In this document: positions 1-35,299 of the stretch, one piece after another
How the letters are laid out: every line of letters begins with the position of its first letter
Position numbering within the stretch: the stretch's first letter is position 1
Assembly (NCBI GenBank): GCA_963693365.1
Contig: CAVNZM010000002.1
Coordinates: 17,484,001 to 17,548,000, forward strand
Direction of reading: 5' to 3'
DNA: 64,000 nucleotides
Origin: Amoebidium appalachense
Taxonomy: Eukaryota > Ichthyosporea
Notes under the pieces: model-generated
What the model saw: the letters and a program-made list of their open reading frames with translations, nothing else
What the model was told of the DNA's origin: nothing
Database searches by the model: none
Position numbers and translations under genes: made by a program

Positions 1-395
1 TCTAGGCCAAATAATTGATTCTTGGCTAGGATATCGTTGCACAATCTTAAGCATGCAGTGGCCCACAGTAGGATGCATGATTCGGGGGGCGGCGGGGAGG
101 GGGGGGGGGAGGGGGGGAGGGGGGGGGGGGGGGAGGGAGGAGGGGAGTGGGGAGGGGGAGTCTGTCTTCAGGTCCAACCCCAGCGCTTCAACTTGCGCGA
201 CTGGCCTCTAGTTTACGAGCCTTGATACAGCTTCCAGAGCATTGGTATATTGCCTCAAACGTTCGGACCCTTCCCTTTGCTGCACCGTTTTAGAGAACCC
301 AGAACCCTTGACCAGTATCCCCCCCCTCCCCCTCCCCGAGGGCCTTAAACCCCCTTCGACCACCTCCCCCCCCCCCCCCCCCCCTCTCCACCCGC

Positions 396-509
<114 letters not shown>

Positions 510-939
510 CCACATGCACACACACGCAAACAAAAATAGCACCATCCCCAAAACTTGTCAGCCCGTTACAAACCCAAATTTGAACCATGTCCCCTCCACC
601 CACCCACCCATGCACCCACCTCCCCTTCTGGCCTCCCGGCCCCCGAGCTCCCCAACACACTTACACACGTGTACACACACATGCAAACAAACACTCGAAC
701 GCACACACGCACACCTACGTATACACACACACACGCACACAGAACGCACACACGCACACCTACGTATACACACACACACGCACACACACACATACGCACA
801 CACGCAACACACAACACACGCTCACACATTCACACGCACACATACGGTAATCCATGCACGCACACACACACACACACACTCACACGGACACGTGCGCACA
901 CAGACTCAGTCTGCACACACAATCATACACGCTCTCGCA

Positions 940-940
940 T

Positions 941-971
<31 letters not shown>

Positions 972-975
972 CACA

Positions 976-1067
<92 letters not shown>

Positions 1068-1105
1068 CGAATGCACGCACGCACGCACGCACGCACGCAC
1101 ACGTG

Positions 1106-1166
<61 letters not shown>
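940..1166. repeat. (ACGC)n array followed by (AC)n
   Basis: A tetranucleotide array of ACGC units runs from about 940 to 1100 with a few substitutions. A pure (AC)n run from about 1108 to 1166 follows. The two arrays probably grew from one another by slippage. Confidence 0.95.
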
Positions 1167-1168
<2 letters not shown>

Positions 1169-1509
1169 CATATACACTCACACACACACACGTGCACGCG
1201 AAATCTAACCACCCGACGTTGACATCCTAGCAATACATACAGCCTGAACTAGATAGATGTGTGCTCACTACTTATGGATACTTTGTATATTGAATAAGCC
1301 TTTTGAATAGTAATGCACGTCATTTATATGTAGCTAGCTCAGACTCGGGGAGGCCTCCCCCCCCCCCCCCCCACCCACCCTAAAAAAAAAAAGAAGAAAA
1401 GAAAAGAAAAGAAAAAACACACTCACACACGCACACCGTGATACGCCCCCTACCTTCCCCCTCCACCTCCTCCACAACCATCACCACCACCACCACAACG
1501 AACACCACC

Positions 1510-1512
1510 ACC

Positions 1513-1571
<59 letters not shown>

Positions 1572-1573
1572 CT
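1510..1573. repeat. (AAC)n microsatellite
   Basis: About 20 AAC units that read as poly-Asn on the plus strand and poly-Cys/Leu on the minus strand. There are no flanking coding features, so I treat it as non-coding. Confidence 0.9.
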
Positions 1574-1662
1574 TACAACACACTCTCCCCACCCTTCAAT
1601 CCGAGCACTCGAGTCGAGGCCGGGCAGCCCTGCGGGCAGCTCACCGAGTGATGACGAATGAG

Positions 1663-1814
1663 CCAATCATTTGCCCACACGTTCTACCATGCCCATAAAC
1701 CAATCAAAATGCGATTATGTCATGTGCACTTTATCGGCAGGCTGCATCTCAGCTATTGGTTGTCCGACGCGTGCTTACCTTATTAGGTCATGTGCAATTA
1801 TATCTGACCAATCA
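1663..1814. promoter_or_regulatory. CCAAT-box cluster
   Basis: CCAATCA occurs at 1663-1669, 1700-1706 and 1808-1814, and ATTGG (the same box inverted) at 1755-1759. Four NF-Y-type boxes within 152 bp is typical of a promoter core. The first box is followed after nine bases by ACACG, one base off the ERSE consensus CCAAT-N9-CCACG. Which gene it would serve is unclear, because the nearest recognised start codon (ERO1) is about 1.4 kb downstream. Confidence 0.4.
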
Positions 1815-2864
1815 TATCTGCCTCCGTTGCATTCCATACCTTGGCTTGGTGATTTACCGTTTGCACGGTGAGCACCATGCAAATTCCGTTCGTACAAAAC
1901 AGGAACACTCGGGAGTCGGGACAGGAGCGACACATACAGACGTCGACGTTCGCATCTTACCATCTTGAGCATGAAAAAGTATTACAATATATTCACATAT
2001 TCTAAGACTATATGAAAAAGGCGGCACATAGGTGTTGTTTAAGGTGAGAACAAAAGGCCTAAAGCACCGAGCCCGTTACAGCTTTTTGTGCAAGACACAA
2101 ATCATCCACTTGGCATCCCCAAATTTCTCTCGCTCCCACAGGCTAGTAGTTCAATGGGAGAGTTAGAGTGACTTTATCATCCTGGGCTTGAACTAAGCCG
2201 AGTAACCGCAACTGACACATTGATGAGCATTTTTCAACAAGGGCCAGAGAATTGACGATCACACGCACGACAAAATACAGGTGAGTAGGCATCGTTTTTT
2301 CTTTCTTCTTAGCACAACACACTATCATAGGTTAACCGTGTGCAACCTCATGTTTAACATAGCAGGTTAAAGCTCTGCCTGAGAGCAAGCAAAAGAATCT
2401 TCACATCTGCACGGCCCCGTTTACACATGTGCACATGTATACATGTTCAACCTCCCTCCCCCCCTTCCCCCTCCCCCTCCCCACTACCTTCCCTTCCCCC
2501 CGCCCCCTTCCCCCTCTCCCCGTTGTTTTTACACATGCTGACTATTGTGTGCGCTGTGCATATGCATAAAAGTCCCCCCCCCCCCCCCCCCCCCCCACCC
2601 CCTCCCACCCCGCCCCCCTCCTTTTCCTCCTCTCCGTGTTGTTCTTTACACACATTGTTTATTGGCACACAGACACTGTCGCAGCTGTCAGGGAAAATCA
2701 ACGAAAACTCGTATGCAGGGTCCCACATCGTATGCATATACTATCGAGCGTTCTTGTTTGCTGTTTCGTGCAACATAAACACACTTGTGAGACTACTGCT
2801 CGCATCTGTGTCTCCGTGTGAATGACCCCATGTATATATGGGCCACCGTGGCAAACGCCAAGCA

Positions 2865-2870
2865 TATAAA
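2865..2870 (+). promoter_or_regulatory. TATA-like box upstream of ERO1
   Basis: TATAAA lies about 350 bp upstream of the ERO1 start codon in one of the few non-repetitive stretches before the gene. It could be the core promoter with a 5' UTR of roughly 320 bases. There is no transcript evidence. Confidence 0.25.
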
Positions 2871-3219
2871 GGTTGCGTGTGTACGCCCAGGAAAAAACTA
2901 ATCGCTGGCCATACTTGCTCTTTCTAAAGCCCTCTGTCCTGTCCTCCAGATGCGTAAACCCTGTTGATCCTCCTTCTTCACTCAGTTGGTTACATTAGTC
3001 TACTCTTCCGCCTTCTTCTTATCTCTTTGTCCGGAGCTGTGTTTTCTTTCTGCTTCCATGCCGCTTAATTTTACAAGCAAATCACGGTAGAGCGCAAAAA
3101 CGTCATTTGAGCTTTTACAATGAGCTCAGTCATGCACTACCCAGAGTTGCACTAAGCCCACACTTCCCCTATATCTCTGTGTTGCTTTGTCAGACACTAA
3201 CAGGCTGGTCCACCACAGG

Positions 3220-12426
<9,207 letters not shown>

Positions 12427-13142
12427 TGGGTGGTGTGCATGTGTGCATGTCGGCTAAGGATGATTATTAGTTCTGGTGGTCAGGAGTGAGGAGGGAGTGA
12501 GGGCTGTAGGATGAGTTGGGGATGTCAGTTTGTGGAGGGTTGCTATTATTAGTCATAGGATGCCGTGGGTTGTGGTGCGTCATGTAAGGACTGAAAATGT
12601 TGCTCACACATATGCAGACACACACACATGTACACACACACACATGTACACACAAATGCACTGACGGTCACACGGACACAGGCGCGCACACCCACCCACC
12701 CACACAAACATGTACACCATGACACACACGCACAAAAACACACACACATTATTATGATAGCTGTTACTACAAACACACACACACAGCTGCAGTAGACAAC
12801 AGGTCTGCAAGGAAGTTCTGCAAAATAATTGCTGCGTGATTTTCATTAGAATATTATTGGCTGCGCAGGCGTAGCTGGGTGATGTGACGAACATAAAATC
12901 TAATAAAGGTGATCGTGAAAAAGCATTATATGAAAGGGTTCCAGACTAAAATCAAAGAAGTTCGATTTCGCAGTGACATCGATATCTTTGTACATTCATA
13001 TAATGTGTACATGTGGATGATCATGATCATGACTGTCAGTAACTGTTCCTGTATGTGGTTTTTGGCTCTTTCTCTCTGTTACTTCTATATGTGGTGTGTG
13101 TGTATATGTATGTGGTGTGCATCTATGTGTAGCCTATCTGTG

Positions 13143-13191
<49 letters not shown>

Positions 13192-13537
13192 GATACGTGT
13201 GCGGTGGTGTCTCCGTGTGTGTGCACGTAGACCTAGCTGGGCCTGTGACCTGTCACGCTGTCCATTGATTTTCCGGTTTATGTGGTGTGGAACGGGAACT
13301 GCGGCGAGCCTCGCCGAGTGTATCATTTTTGAAGTTGTGTGGACCCACTGGGTGGTCACATATGCATAACTATGTTACGTGTGTGCGTGAGCGTGTGGTG
13401 AACGTGGACCCGGTGCAGGTCATGTGGTGTAGGCCGGCGGCGGGCGGCCACGGTGGTGGTGCTGGTGGTGGTGGTAGTGGTGGTGGTGTTGGGGGAGGGG
13501 AGTGAAGGAGGGGGAGGTGGTGGTGGTGGTGGGGGAG

Positions 13538-13584
<47 letters not shown>

Positions 13585-13598
13585 GGGCGGGGAGGCGT

Positions 13599-13632
<34 letters not shown>

Positions 13633-13683
13633 CCTACTCCGAGAACGCAACAGACACCCCTCCTCCCTCTCCCCGACACGCCT

Positions 13684-13744
<61 letters not shown>

Positions 13745-14027
13745 GTCACATACACACAAACACACACACACAGACACACACACACGATGTCATGAATTGT
13801 CCGGGGAGTCATTTTGCACGCTTTTACCTCTTTTGTCACAATCACCCCCATCCACTCCACCAGACCTGCTACCCGGACCTTGCCACGGCCATTCTCATGG
13901 TGACACACAAGTGCACATACGCCGTTCATAAAGGGGTTATGGTAAGAGCCTTACGGCTCCTCGGCCATAGAGTTTTCTACGTTTGTTATCTTTATTTAGC
14001 ACCCCCTCCTCGCCTCCCCCCTTCCCC

Positions 14028-14058
<31 letters not shown>

Positions 14059-14100
14059 ACACCCCCCCCCCCCCCCCCCCCCCCCCCCCGGCACCCCCCC

Positions 14101-14141
<41 letters not shown>

Positions 14142-14285
14142 AAACAACGAGAAAAAAAAAAAAAAAAAAAAAAAAATTCTTCTAGGCGGTGCCAGGTGGG
14201 AGCTGTTTTTAGGGCATTTTCTTTTGTAAGATGCTTAATTTTTCTTTTCTTTTTATTTTTTTCTTTTCTTAAGTTTTTTGTTTTT

Positions 14286-14291
14286 TTCTTC

Positions 14292-14357
<66 letters not shown>
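14286..14357. repeat. (ATC)n/(ATT)n trinucleotide array
   Basis: About eleven ATC units pass into about twelve ATT units, reading as poly-Ile on the plus strand and poly-Asp/Asn on the minus strand. Non-coding by context. Confidence 0.9.
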
Positions 14358-14421
14358 TGGGGGGGGGGGGGAGGGGAGTGATGGTGGTGGCCACCATGGT
14401 GGTGGTAGGAACGGCGGAAAG

Positions 14422-14498
<77 letters not shown>

Positions 14499-14851
14499 TT
14501 GGGGGGGAATGGGGGGGGGTGGCTGGGCATGCACACTGGTCATGCCATATGTGCTTGAATGCAGTATGTCGCCGGTAACTTCCAAAAATGTGTCCGGTTG
14601 CAGCGAGATTCGCACAGTGTCACAGTTGAGTGGACAGTGCCTTGTTTTATGTTTTTTGGTTGAAAGAAAGGCTTGGCTTTAGTTTTTTGTTTGAAAGAAA
14701 GGTTTAGTTTTAGCTTTCTGGTTGAAATCTGCATTCGTGATTGCCAGATTGCGGCTTGCTGGGGTTTGGCTTTGATGCGTACGCATCACACACACTCACG
14801 TCCAATACACACACACACCAGAAGTTCCCTTCGCGCCCTCCCCCCCCCCCT

Positions 14852-14889
<38 letters not shown>

Positions 14890-15492
14890 CCGGGCCCGGC
14901 CCCCCCCCCCCCTCCCCCCCCCCCTTCCCCCCCCCCTCCCCCCCCTCCCCCCCCCTCCCCCCCCCCCCCTCGCCCCTCCGGCAACCCCCCCATGCTTGCC
15001 CTGATTATGACAGTGGATGTGCGTGAACAGCCAGGTCCAGGTCCAGATTGGTTCGGCTAAACCTGAGCGAAATAGGGACCGAAACTGGAGCCTGCGGCAG
15101 TCCAGATACCCCTCAAAGCGATCGGCGGCGGACAATCCAAACTGCCAGCTGGCTGCTTTTTCGGATCCGCGGGGTCTTATTCTTCATATAGGGCACATTA
15201 TACTCAATATTATCATATGATAAAAGCAAGTTATAAAAGGTCGAAAGTGTGTGATTATTTTATAGAATATATCATAATTCCTTGCATCCCTTTCGCAAGT
15301 CAATGTTTTTTTTTCTCACTTTGGCGGCCGTCTTTCAAACCTAATATATACAAACGCTTAGTCTATTTTGCGCTGACCATAAATTACGTACACGCACCAG
15401 CATTTCTTGGGAAAGATTAAAGGTATCTTATATAAATGATCTTTACCCAATAGTCATCTTTAGCGCAAACTTTTGACCAATCGATGAATCTA

Positions 15493-15550
15493 AAATCCAG
15501 ACCTCGGTTGAAAAAAACGACCTCGATTTTTGTAACCGAGGTCTGGATTT
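15493..15550. repeat. Perfect 17-bp inverted repeat (hairpin)
   Basis: Arm 15493-15509 (aaatccagacctcggtt) is exactly complementary to 15534-15550, with a 24-base spacer that itself repeats 'acctcg'. A third related piece (aaatccagac) follows at 15566. It may be the remnant of a small foldback element. Confidence 0.8.
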
Positions 15551-15662
15551 CTGCGAAGGCATGCAAAATCCAGACGTCCAGATCTAATCACACACATCTT
15601 TGGTCTGATACCCGCATACCACGATCCCAATCCGGGTTACACCCTCGTTTCCCAAGCTCAAG

Positions 15663-15697
<35 letters not shown>

Positions 15698-15740
15698 CCC
15701 CCCAAAACGAAGGGGGGGGGGGGGGGGGGGGGGGGGGTGT

Positions 15741-15785
<45 letters not shown>
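15663..15785. repeat. C-tract followed by G-tract
   Basis: A C-run of about 40 bases is followed within roughly ten bases by a G-run of about 70 bases interrupted once. The two can pair into a very stable stem, or mark a collapsed or chimeric assembly point. Confidence 0.9.
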
Positions 15786-15786
<1 letters not shown>

Positions 15787-16311
15787 ATCCGAGTCTGCAG
15801 TGTGCTTGCCATTAGTGTCATTATTAATAAAACAACTGCAGTATGTGAAAGTGACCTGCAATCACTTCTACACATTATTATTATGGTATTTTGACTACGT
15901 AATGATATCATAGGTATCAAAAAGGCGAATGTCGCATGCATGGATGTAGTGTGTGCTTGACGTGTATGTGGTTGCGTGTGTGCATGTTCGTGTGCCCCCT
16001 CCCCCCTCCCTCCCCCTTCCCCCCACCTCCCCCTCCACCACCCCTCCCTTTCCCCCCACCCCCACCCCCACACTTCAAATATCGGCTTGCCCCATGGCCA
16101 CATGCAGGCACCCACACCCTGTAACCAGGCTGCCTCCCACCACCCACCATCATACACATACATAGCCGCAACTTGCCTGCCCCACACTACACGACATGAG
16201 ACACATGATGCGTCCTCGGGCCCACCACCCTCTGAGTCAACCCCACGGCACCACCACACCATGTTAGCCTTCCCTCAGCCGATATATGGCAAAATTTTGG
16301 TACCACCACGG

Positions 16312-16365
<54 letters not shown>

Positions 16366-17275
16366 ACACACCCCGTGACACGTAGATTAACACGGTAGTA
16401 CCAGAACAAGCCCCCCTTACTTATGTGAAAATTACAGCCAAGTTTTCTGCCGGCCAATGTCTGACGGGATCAGTCTAGAAAGTAGTCCAAGTTAAATCTC
16501 CTTGGGCCGGTATCCGATCACCAAAGGACAAAGTGCCTTAAAAACCAAGTTAACGCCAGTGGCACCCCTATCATGGCCTATTGCTGAAATAAAAGGATCT
16601 CAAAGGCGTTCACACCTTTTCCAACTCCCCCCCCCCCCCCCCCCCCCCCCCAGAACACAAATAAATACGCATTCATACACGGGCTCGAAACACACAAACA
16701 CAACCCAGAAGCCCCCTCCCCCTCCCCCCTCCTCCCCCCCCCCCCCCCCCCCGCGGAAAAAAAAAAGAAAAAAAAAAAAAAAACCAACCAACCAAATTCA
16801 GCCCTCCCCCCTCCCCCCCCCCCCCCCCCCCCCAAACACACACACACGGATCTCCCAAAACTCAGATGTGTGGGACAAGTCGCATATGCATGTGTATAAC
16901 AGATAAATTGCGTTTTTTCCAGTTTCGGGATCATCGGCCAAGTAGAATTCCCTTACAGACATAGTCTGCACGTTGTCGACATAATAATATAGTAAAACAT
17001 CCGATTGAAAATCGATCTATATATAAATTTCAAAAGGATATAGCGAGTCTCCATAGTTAGTAGTTACATACACACGAAAACTTGGGTTCTCACTTATTCC
17101 CGGGAGTTGATTACGCGGCACATGGCAACCCGCCCCATAGAAGGAAGTTGTGGGGGGTTCTGGGGGGATCCCCCCCACCCCACCCCCTTCCCCCAACGCG
17201 TTCCCCCCCACACCCTCCCGACGCTCAACACCCCCCCCCCTCCGGGCCCCCCCTCCTTCCCCCCCCCCTCGAGCT

Positions 17276-17306
<31 letters not shown>

Positions 17307-17443
17307 GCACACATGCGTACTACAGTTCACACGTATACACACACGGAGCCTGCGCCCCCCTCCCCCCCCCCCCCCCCCCCCTCCCCACTTCCCCCCTCCC
17401 CCCTCCCGTGACCTGACCCCCTTCCCCCCCCCCCCCCCCTTTT

Positions 17444-17588
<145 letters not shown>

Positions 17589-17625
17589 TATGCATACGTA
17601 TACACACACACTGAGCCTGCTCCCT

Positions 17626-17657
<32 letters not shown>

Positions 17658-17939
17658 ACCCACACACACACACACACCTCGGTTCCCCCGGAGATCTAGG
17701 TCCGAGTCCCCACGGCGGGGCCATGCACGGGCCCGCAACCGCCACCCCTCTACTAGATTCTTGTTAGAACTCATTCCAGCCATGGAAAACACGAACTTAG
17801 AGCCAAGCAGTAGGAGAAGAAAGTGTCGCTGGACACTTGTTCGTCGTTTGATCTTTGCGGCTAATACATAGTAGGTTTGTAATTAGACCTCAAACTATCG
17901 AACTTGGTTCGGACGATAAATCCGGCGGCAGCCAGCTCA

Positions 17940-17947
17940 TGACGTCA
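17940..17947. promoter_or_regulatory. CRE-like palindrome upstream of ALYREF
   Basis: TGACGTCA, the full palindromic ATF/CREB (bZIP) site, lies about 310 bp before the ALYREF start codon in unique sequence. A half-site-like ATGTCA follows at 17961. Confidence 0.45.
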
Positions 17948-18254
17948 CTGCTTTTTGATGATGTCACTCCCTGGTTGTGAGCCGGGATGGTGAAACGTTT
18001 CTTTCAAGTTAAAAAGCATACAGTCAAAACTTTTAAAACTGGAAATTAAAGTTAAAAAAGAACATTTCATAGTGTACTTTGAGTCTTAACAGTAAGAGAT
18101 GTCATGGCAGTTGTTATGCCTCCAGGCAACGGTTGACCGTTGGTTCGCCGGCCGGCGCGCCAACTTCAGTCAGTTTTTCAAGCTTGAAGCATCGTTTCTT
18201 CCCAAAACCAAAAACAACGCACCCACCCACACCTCTATCGCTCAACACAGCACC

Positions 18255-23251
<4,997 letters not shown>

Positions 23252-24245
23252 TTTGCTGCATGAGTACCAACACCACCTCTCGGCCAGAGCAGAGCACATG
23301 GCAAGCGGCTGACTTCGTGTCTGCTTTCATGTTAGCGACTATGTGTGTGTGTTGAACAGATAGGGTAGCCACATAGGGGGTTGGTGTGAAATGGTGATTG
23401 TGGGGGTGGGAGTTTTTTGACTTTAAATGATAAAAAGACAGTTCCATTATGTTTAGTAAACGGAACTTAGCATTTTTGAAGCTTGGAAAGACCACTATAG
23501 TGGTATTTACTTCTCTCTTTATGTGGCTCATCTTGTACACACAATCAAGAACACTGGGGACTTGATAGGGTATGACCCACAAATGCCAAAAATAAATCAA
23601 TGACCTGAGTCTGACAAACACGTGACTGCATCGACATGTGTTCGGGCGCCTGTGTGTCTATCCGATTTATGTGCACAGTATGTTAAGGTGGCGCCCGGGG
23701 GAGTTGGTGGTGGTTGGGGGGGGGGGGGGGGGGGGGAGGGAGGGTCATGAGGCCCAGGCACGTATTTAATACTATACTTAGCTTGTCGGACGGACTGCCA
23801 TGATTGTACTCTCAGCCCGGATTGATAGTCCTCGCACTCGCCGAGTATATCATCATGACGGGCCCCAGGATCAGGGGTATGGGCTTTTTGCCGGAGCCAC
23901 ACCCCCCTCACTGACTGAGTCCCACCAACCCCCACCGCTACCACCACCTTATCATAGCCATATATAGTTAACAGTTGCAGTTGCTGATTCGTTAGGAACG
24001 CACTATGCGACTTCTTGTCAACAACAGTGCTCCTATTGGCCTATACAGCACCTGCTCTGACGTCATTCCATCAGGGGCCCTTGTGTTCTTGCCACTTGGC
24101 AAGTTGTGAAAGTTTTGTCACTCACACAAGACATAAAAAGGGCCCTTCAGAATATACATAGGCCCTCATAATATTCATAAGCCCTAAACGCCTTATGATA
24201 CATAGACCCTTTTACCCCTTATCGATATAGATAGTGCACGCAGCC
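23252..24245. other. Intergenic, promoter region of the CN-hydrolase gene
   Basis: No gene seen. The stretch is mostly unique sequence apart from a G-run at 23718-23736. The last 250 bp contain an inverted CCAAT box and a CRE palindrome. Confidence 0.6.
24035..24065. promoter_or_regulatory. Inverted CCAAT box and CRE palindrome upstream of the CN hydrolase
   Basis: ATTGG at 24035-24039 and TGACGTCA at 24058-24065 lie about 180-210 bp before the start codon. The pairing and distance resemble a compact bZIP/NF-Y promoter. Confidence 0.45.
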
Positions 24246-25070
24246 ATGACGGGGGCAAAACTGCGACTGTGCCTCGCCCAGGTGCCGTGTGTTGTGGGCG
24301 ACGTACAGGCAAACCTCCGCACGATGGTGCAAAAGGTAGAAGCTTTGAAAGGCCAGGCAGATATAGTCGTATTCCCCGAGCTATTCACAAGCGGCTACGG
24401 GTTTCCTTTGGCCGACGCAGACAAACTCGTAGAGACACAAGACGGTCCCTCCTTTCAACTTATGAGCAAGTGTGCGCGAGAAAACGAAACAGCCATCCTT
24501 TATAGCTTCCCGGAGAAAGACGAAAGCACGGGTTCACGTTACATATCGCTCATGTTCATCGACCAAAAGGGCGCGAAACTCGCCTGCTGCCGCAAAACCC
24601 ACCTCTGGGACCCATTCATGTCGTTTGAGCGTGCTGTGTTTGTGGATGGTGACCGGCTCTGTCCCATCGTCACCTTCCCCTGCGAGGGTGGGGTGGTGAG
24701 CATAGGTCTGCTTGTGTGCTGGGACCTGGAACACCCCGAGCCAGCACGTGTGTTGGCGTTCAACGGCGCAAACGTGATACTCGTGTGCGGTGCAAACAGT
24801 GACCTCAACACGCTGGAGGTGGTGGTGCGTGCACGTGCCCTGGAGGACCTGTGCCACGTGGCCTACTGCAACATGACTGGTGGCCCCTTCTGTGGCCACA
24901 GTTTGGTTGCCGCACCCACTGGAGATGTGTTGGGGATGTTGGATAATGAGGTGGGGCACGTGATAGCAGTAGTGGAGCCAGATAACCCCACGTATGTGAC
25001 CAAGAGGAAGAGAAACCCATTCCGCAGGGATAGGCAGGCAGAGCTCTACACTCCGTTGGTGCAGGGCTAA
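24246..25070 (+). CDS. Carbon-nitrogen hydrolase (nitrilase superfamily)
   Basis: 274-residue enzyme of the nitrilase/amidase superfamily, which hydrolyses C-N bonds through a Glu-Lys-Cys triad. All three are visible: E45 in FPELF, K117 in RKTHLWD and C158 in LLVCWDLEHPEPAR, the last taking the place of the usual CYDxRFPE. The length matches single-domain members (about 260-300 residues). ATG at 24246 is the first in-frame methionine; an upstream GTG is not needed. The gene has no introns and no homopolymer tracts, unlike every neighbouring gene, and its codon use is even. That fits either a retrocopy or horizontal transfer from bacteria. The substrate cannot be told from sequence; amidase, carbamoylase or nitrilase are all possible. 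Confidence 0.88.
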   Translation: MTGAKLRLCLAQVPCVVGDVQANLRTMVQKVEALKGQADIVVFPELFTSGYGFPLADADKLVETQDGPSFQLMSKCARENETAILYSFPEKDESTGSRYISLMFIDQKGAKLACCRKTHLWDPFMSFERAVFVDGDRLCPIVTFPCEGGVVSIGLLVCWDLEHPEPARVLAFNGANVILVCGANSDLNTLEVVVRARALEDLCHVAYCNMTGGPFCGHSLVAAPTGDVLGMLDNEVGHVIAVVEPDNPTYVTKRKRNPFRRDRQAELYTPLVQG

Positions 25071-25729
25071 TGTGCTTTTTGGCGGTGTCAGATAATGCGA
25101 GTGTAGCCGGTTGCCTACAGGAAACCGGGTCGAGTAGCCAATTCATCATCTTCACCCACCACCCATCCATCACCCACCCTTTTGCTAAACCCATTCCCCC
25201 AGAAGACATGACGGGTCTGTGACTGATATATGATCTGTCTGTATAATATATTGCAATTACGGCCATGAAGTTGCAATACATGTGTAGCAAAAATTGTCGG
25301 CTGCAACGCGGCTCGATTTGTTGACAACACAGCTAGATAAGAGAGCAAATGTAACTTGCCAAGTAATTGACAATATGGGACGATTTAGAGAAGTGTAGCC
25401 AACGAAAACATGGTTTGTATGTTTGCGAGAGTTCGATTGTGTGCCCCCAACCCAATGACCATCCCAACTCTACCCCCACCCCCACCTCCGCCGTACCCCA
25501 CATGTGCACCACATACACCACCAAACACCAGCCCGCCATAAATGCTTTGCACCTGTATTTGCGGATCCAACGGGTACCAACAAGTTAATTAAGGAGTATA
25601 AGTAAACGAAAAAAAATGCTGTCACACCCGCCCGTCAGTTAACATAAGCCTGCAACCTCGATCCCCCTCCCCTCCCGCCCCTTCTTCCCCCGGGACTCCA
25701 AATCCCACAATAATTCCTAGTTCTGCCAA

Positions 25730-25781
<52 letters not shown>

Positions 25782-26643
25782 ACCCACCCACCTGCCTTCT
25801 TCCCCCGAGGCTCCAAATCCCACAATTCCTAGTTCTGCTCCCTCCTCCCCTCCCCTCCCTTCCCATGCACGGGCCCCGGCAAGAGCAAATTGATTACCGT
25901 GCGACACTATGCCGTTTTATATCCTACAGCGCCGGTCGTGGCAAATATTATAACATGGGGCCAACAAGGACACAGTCACTCTAACACGTACCGGCTATCT
26001 ATAGCTATATACGAAGCCTACCGTTTAGTGAATTACATGCATGCCCAAACACAAGGTTCTGTCTTTTCATTTTTGCGCGCACGCGGCGGGGAAGGGGGGG
26101 GGGGGGGGGGGGGGAGAGTAGAGCAAACTGCATAATTTGTGGGAGGAGCCCCGGGGGAAATGACCGGAGGGGAAGGGGTAGGGGGGCAGAACTAAAACTT
26201 GTGGGAGGAGCCCCCGGGCCGAGCAAAGTGGAGGGAGGGAGGGGGGGGGGGGGGGGATGACAGAGCTCATTTTGACGTGTTATGTTATATTGCAATTCAA
26301 TTTGTGTTGCACCTGGCAACTATATACATACACTGTTATGCATCCTGCATCGACATGATGGGTGGAGGGCATGCAGCATGTGCATGCACACCATAGAGGG
26401 ATGGTTGGTGTGTGTGTGGCGGTGTGTACACACGGCCAGTGTATGCGGGTGTGTCTACACTGTGCACGCTGTGCCAGCATCCATATGCAAACACGTGTTT
26501 GGCAGAGGCTCCAATAGGATTAAGGGCATATATACCCTCAAGAGAAAGGGACCCAGGTGTATAGATCAGATCAAAAGAGTCTCCCTGGAACCCAAGTGTC
26601 GACATTCACAAGTACGCCTATGACGTCATACGAATCACGTGAG
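25071..26643. other. Intergenic between convergent genes
   Basis: Separates the CN hydrolase and CSN5 3' ends. It contains a duplicated segment flanking a C-tract (25681-25838). A second short duplication of 'gtgggaggagcccc' lies at about 26140 and 26200, with G-runs. A CRE palindrome at 26621-26628 lies 15 bp past the CSN5 stop codon. No gene seen. Confidence 0.6.
25681..25838. repeat. Direct repeat flanking a C-tract
   Basis: 25681-25726 and 25795-25838 share 'cttcttcccccg', 'ctccaaatcccaca' and 'attcctagttctg'. They differ by a few bases and a 3-base indel. About 50 Cs lie between them. Confidence 0.8.

Positions 26644-35299
<8,656 letters not shown>

Noticed and set aside
943-1100. CRISPR-like or satellite array
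   Set aside because: Unit is four bases with no spacers; a simple tetranucleotide microsatellite in a eukaryotic genome.
1438-1698. Poly-Asn frame that could be a prion-like protein
   Set aside because: The run is a pure AAC array flanked by repeats, without coding flanks.
13860-13945. Possible exon (CYPDLATAILMVTHKCTYAVHK)
   Set aside because: Less repetitive than its surroundings, but no family match and no partner exons.
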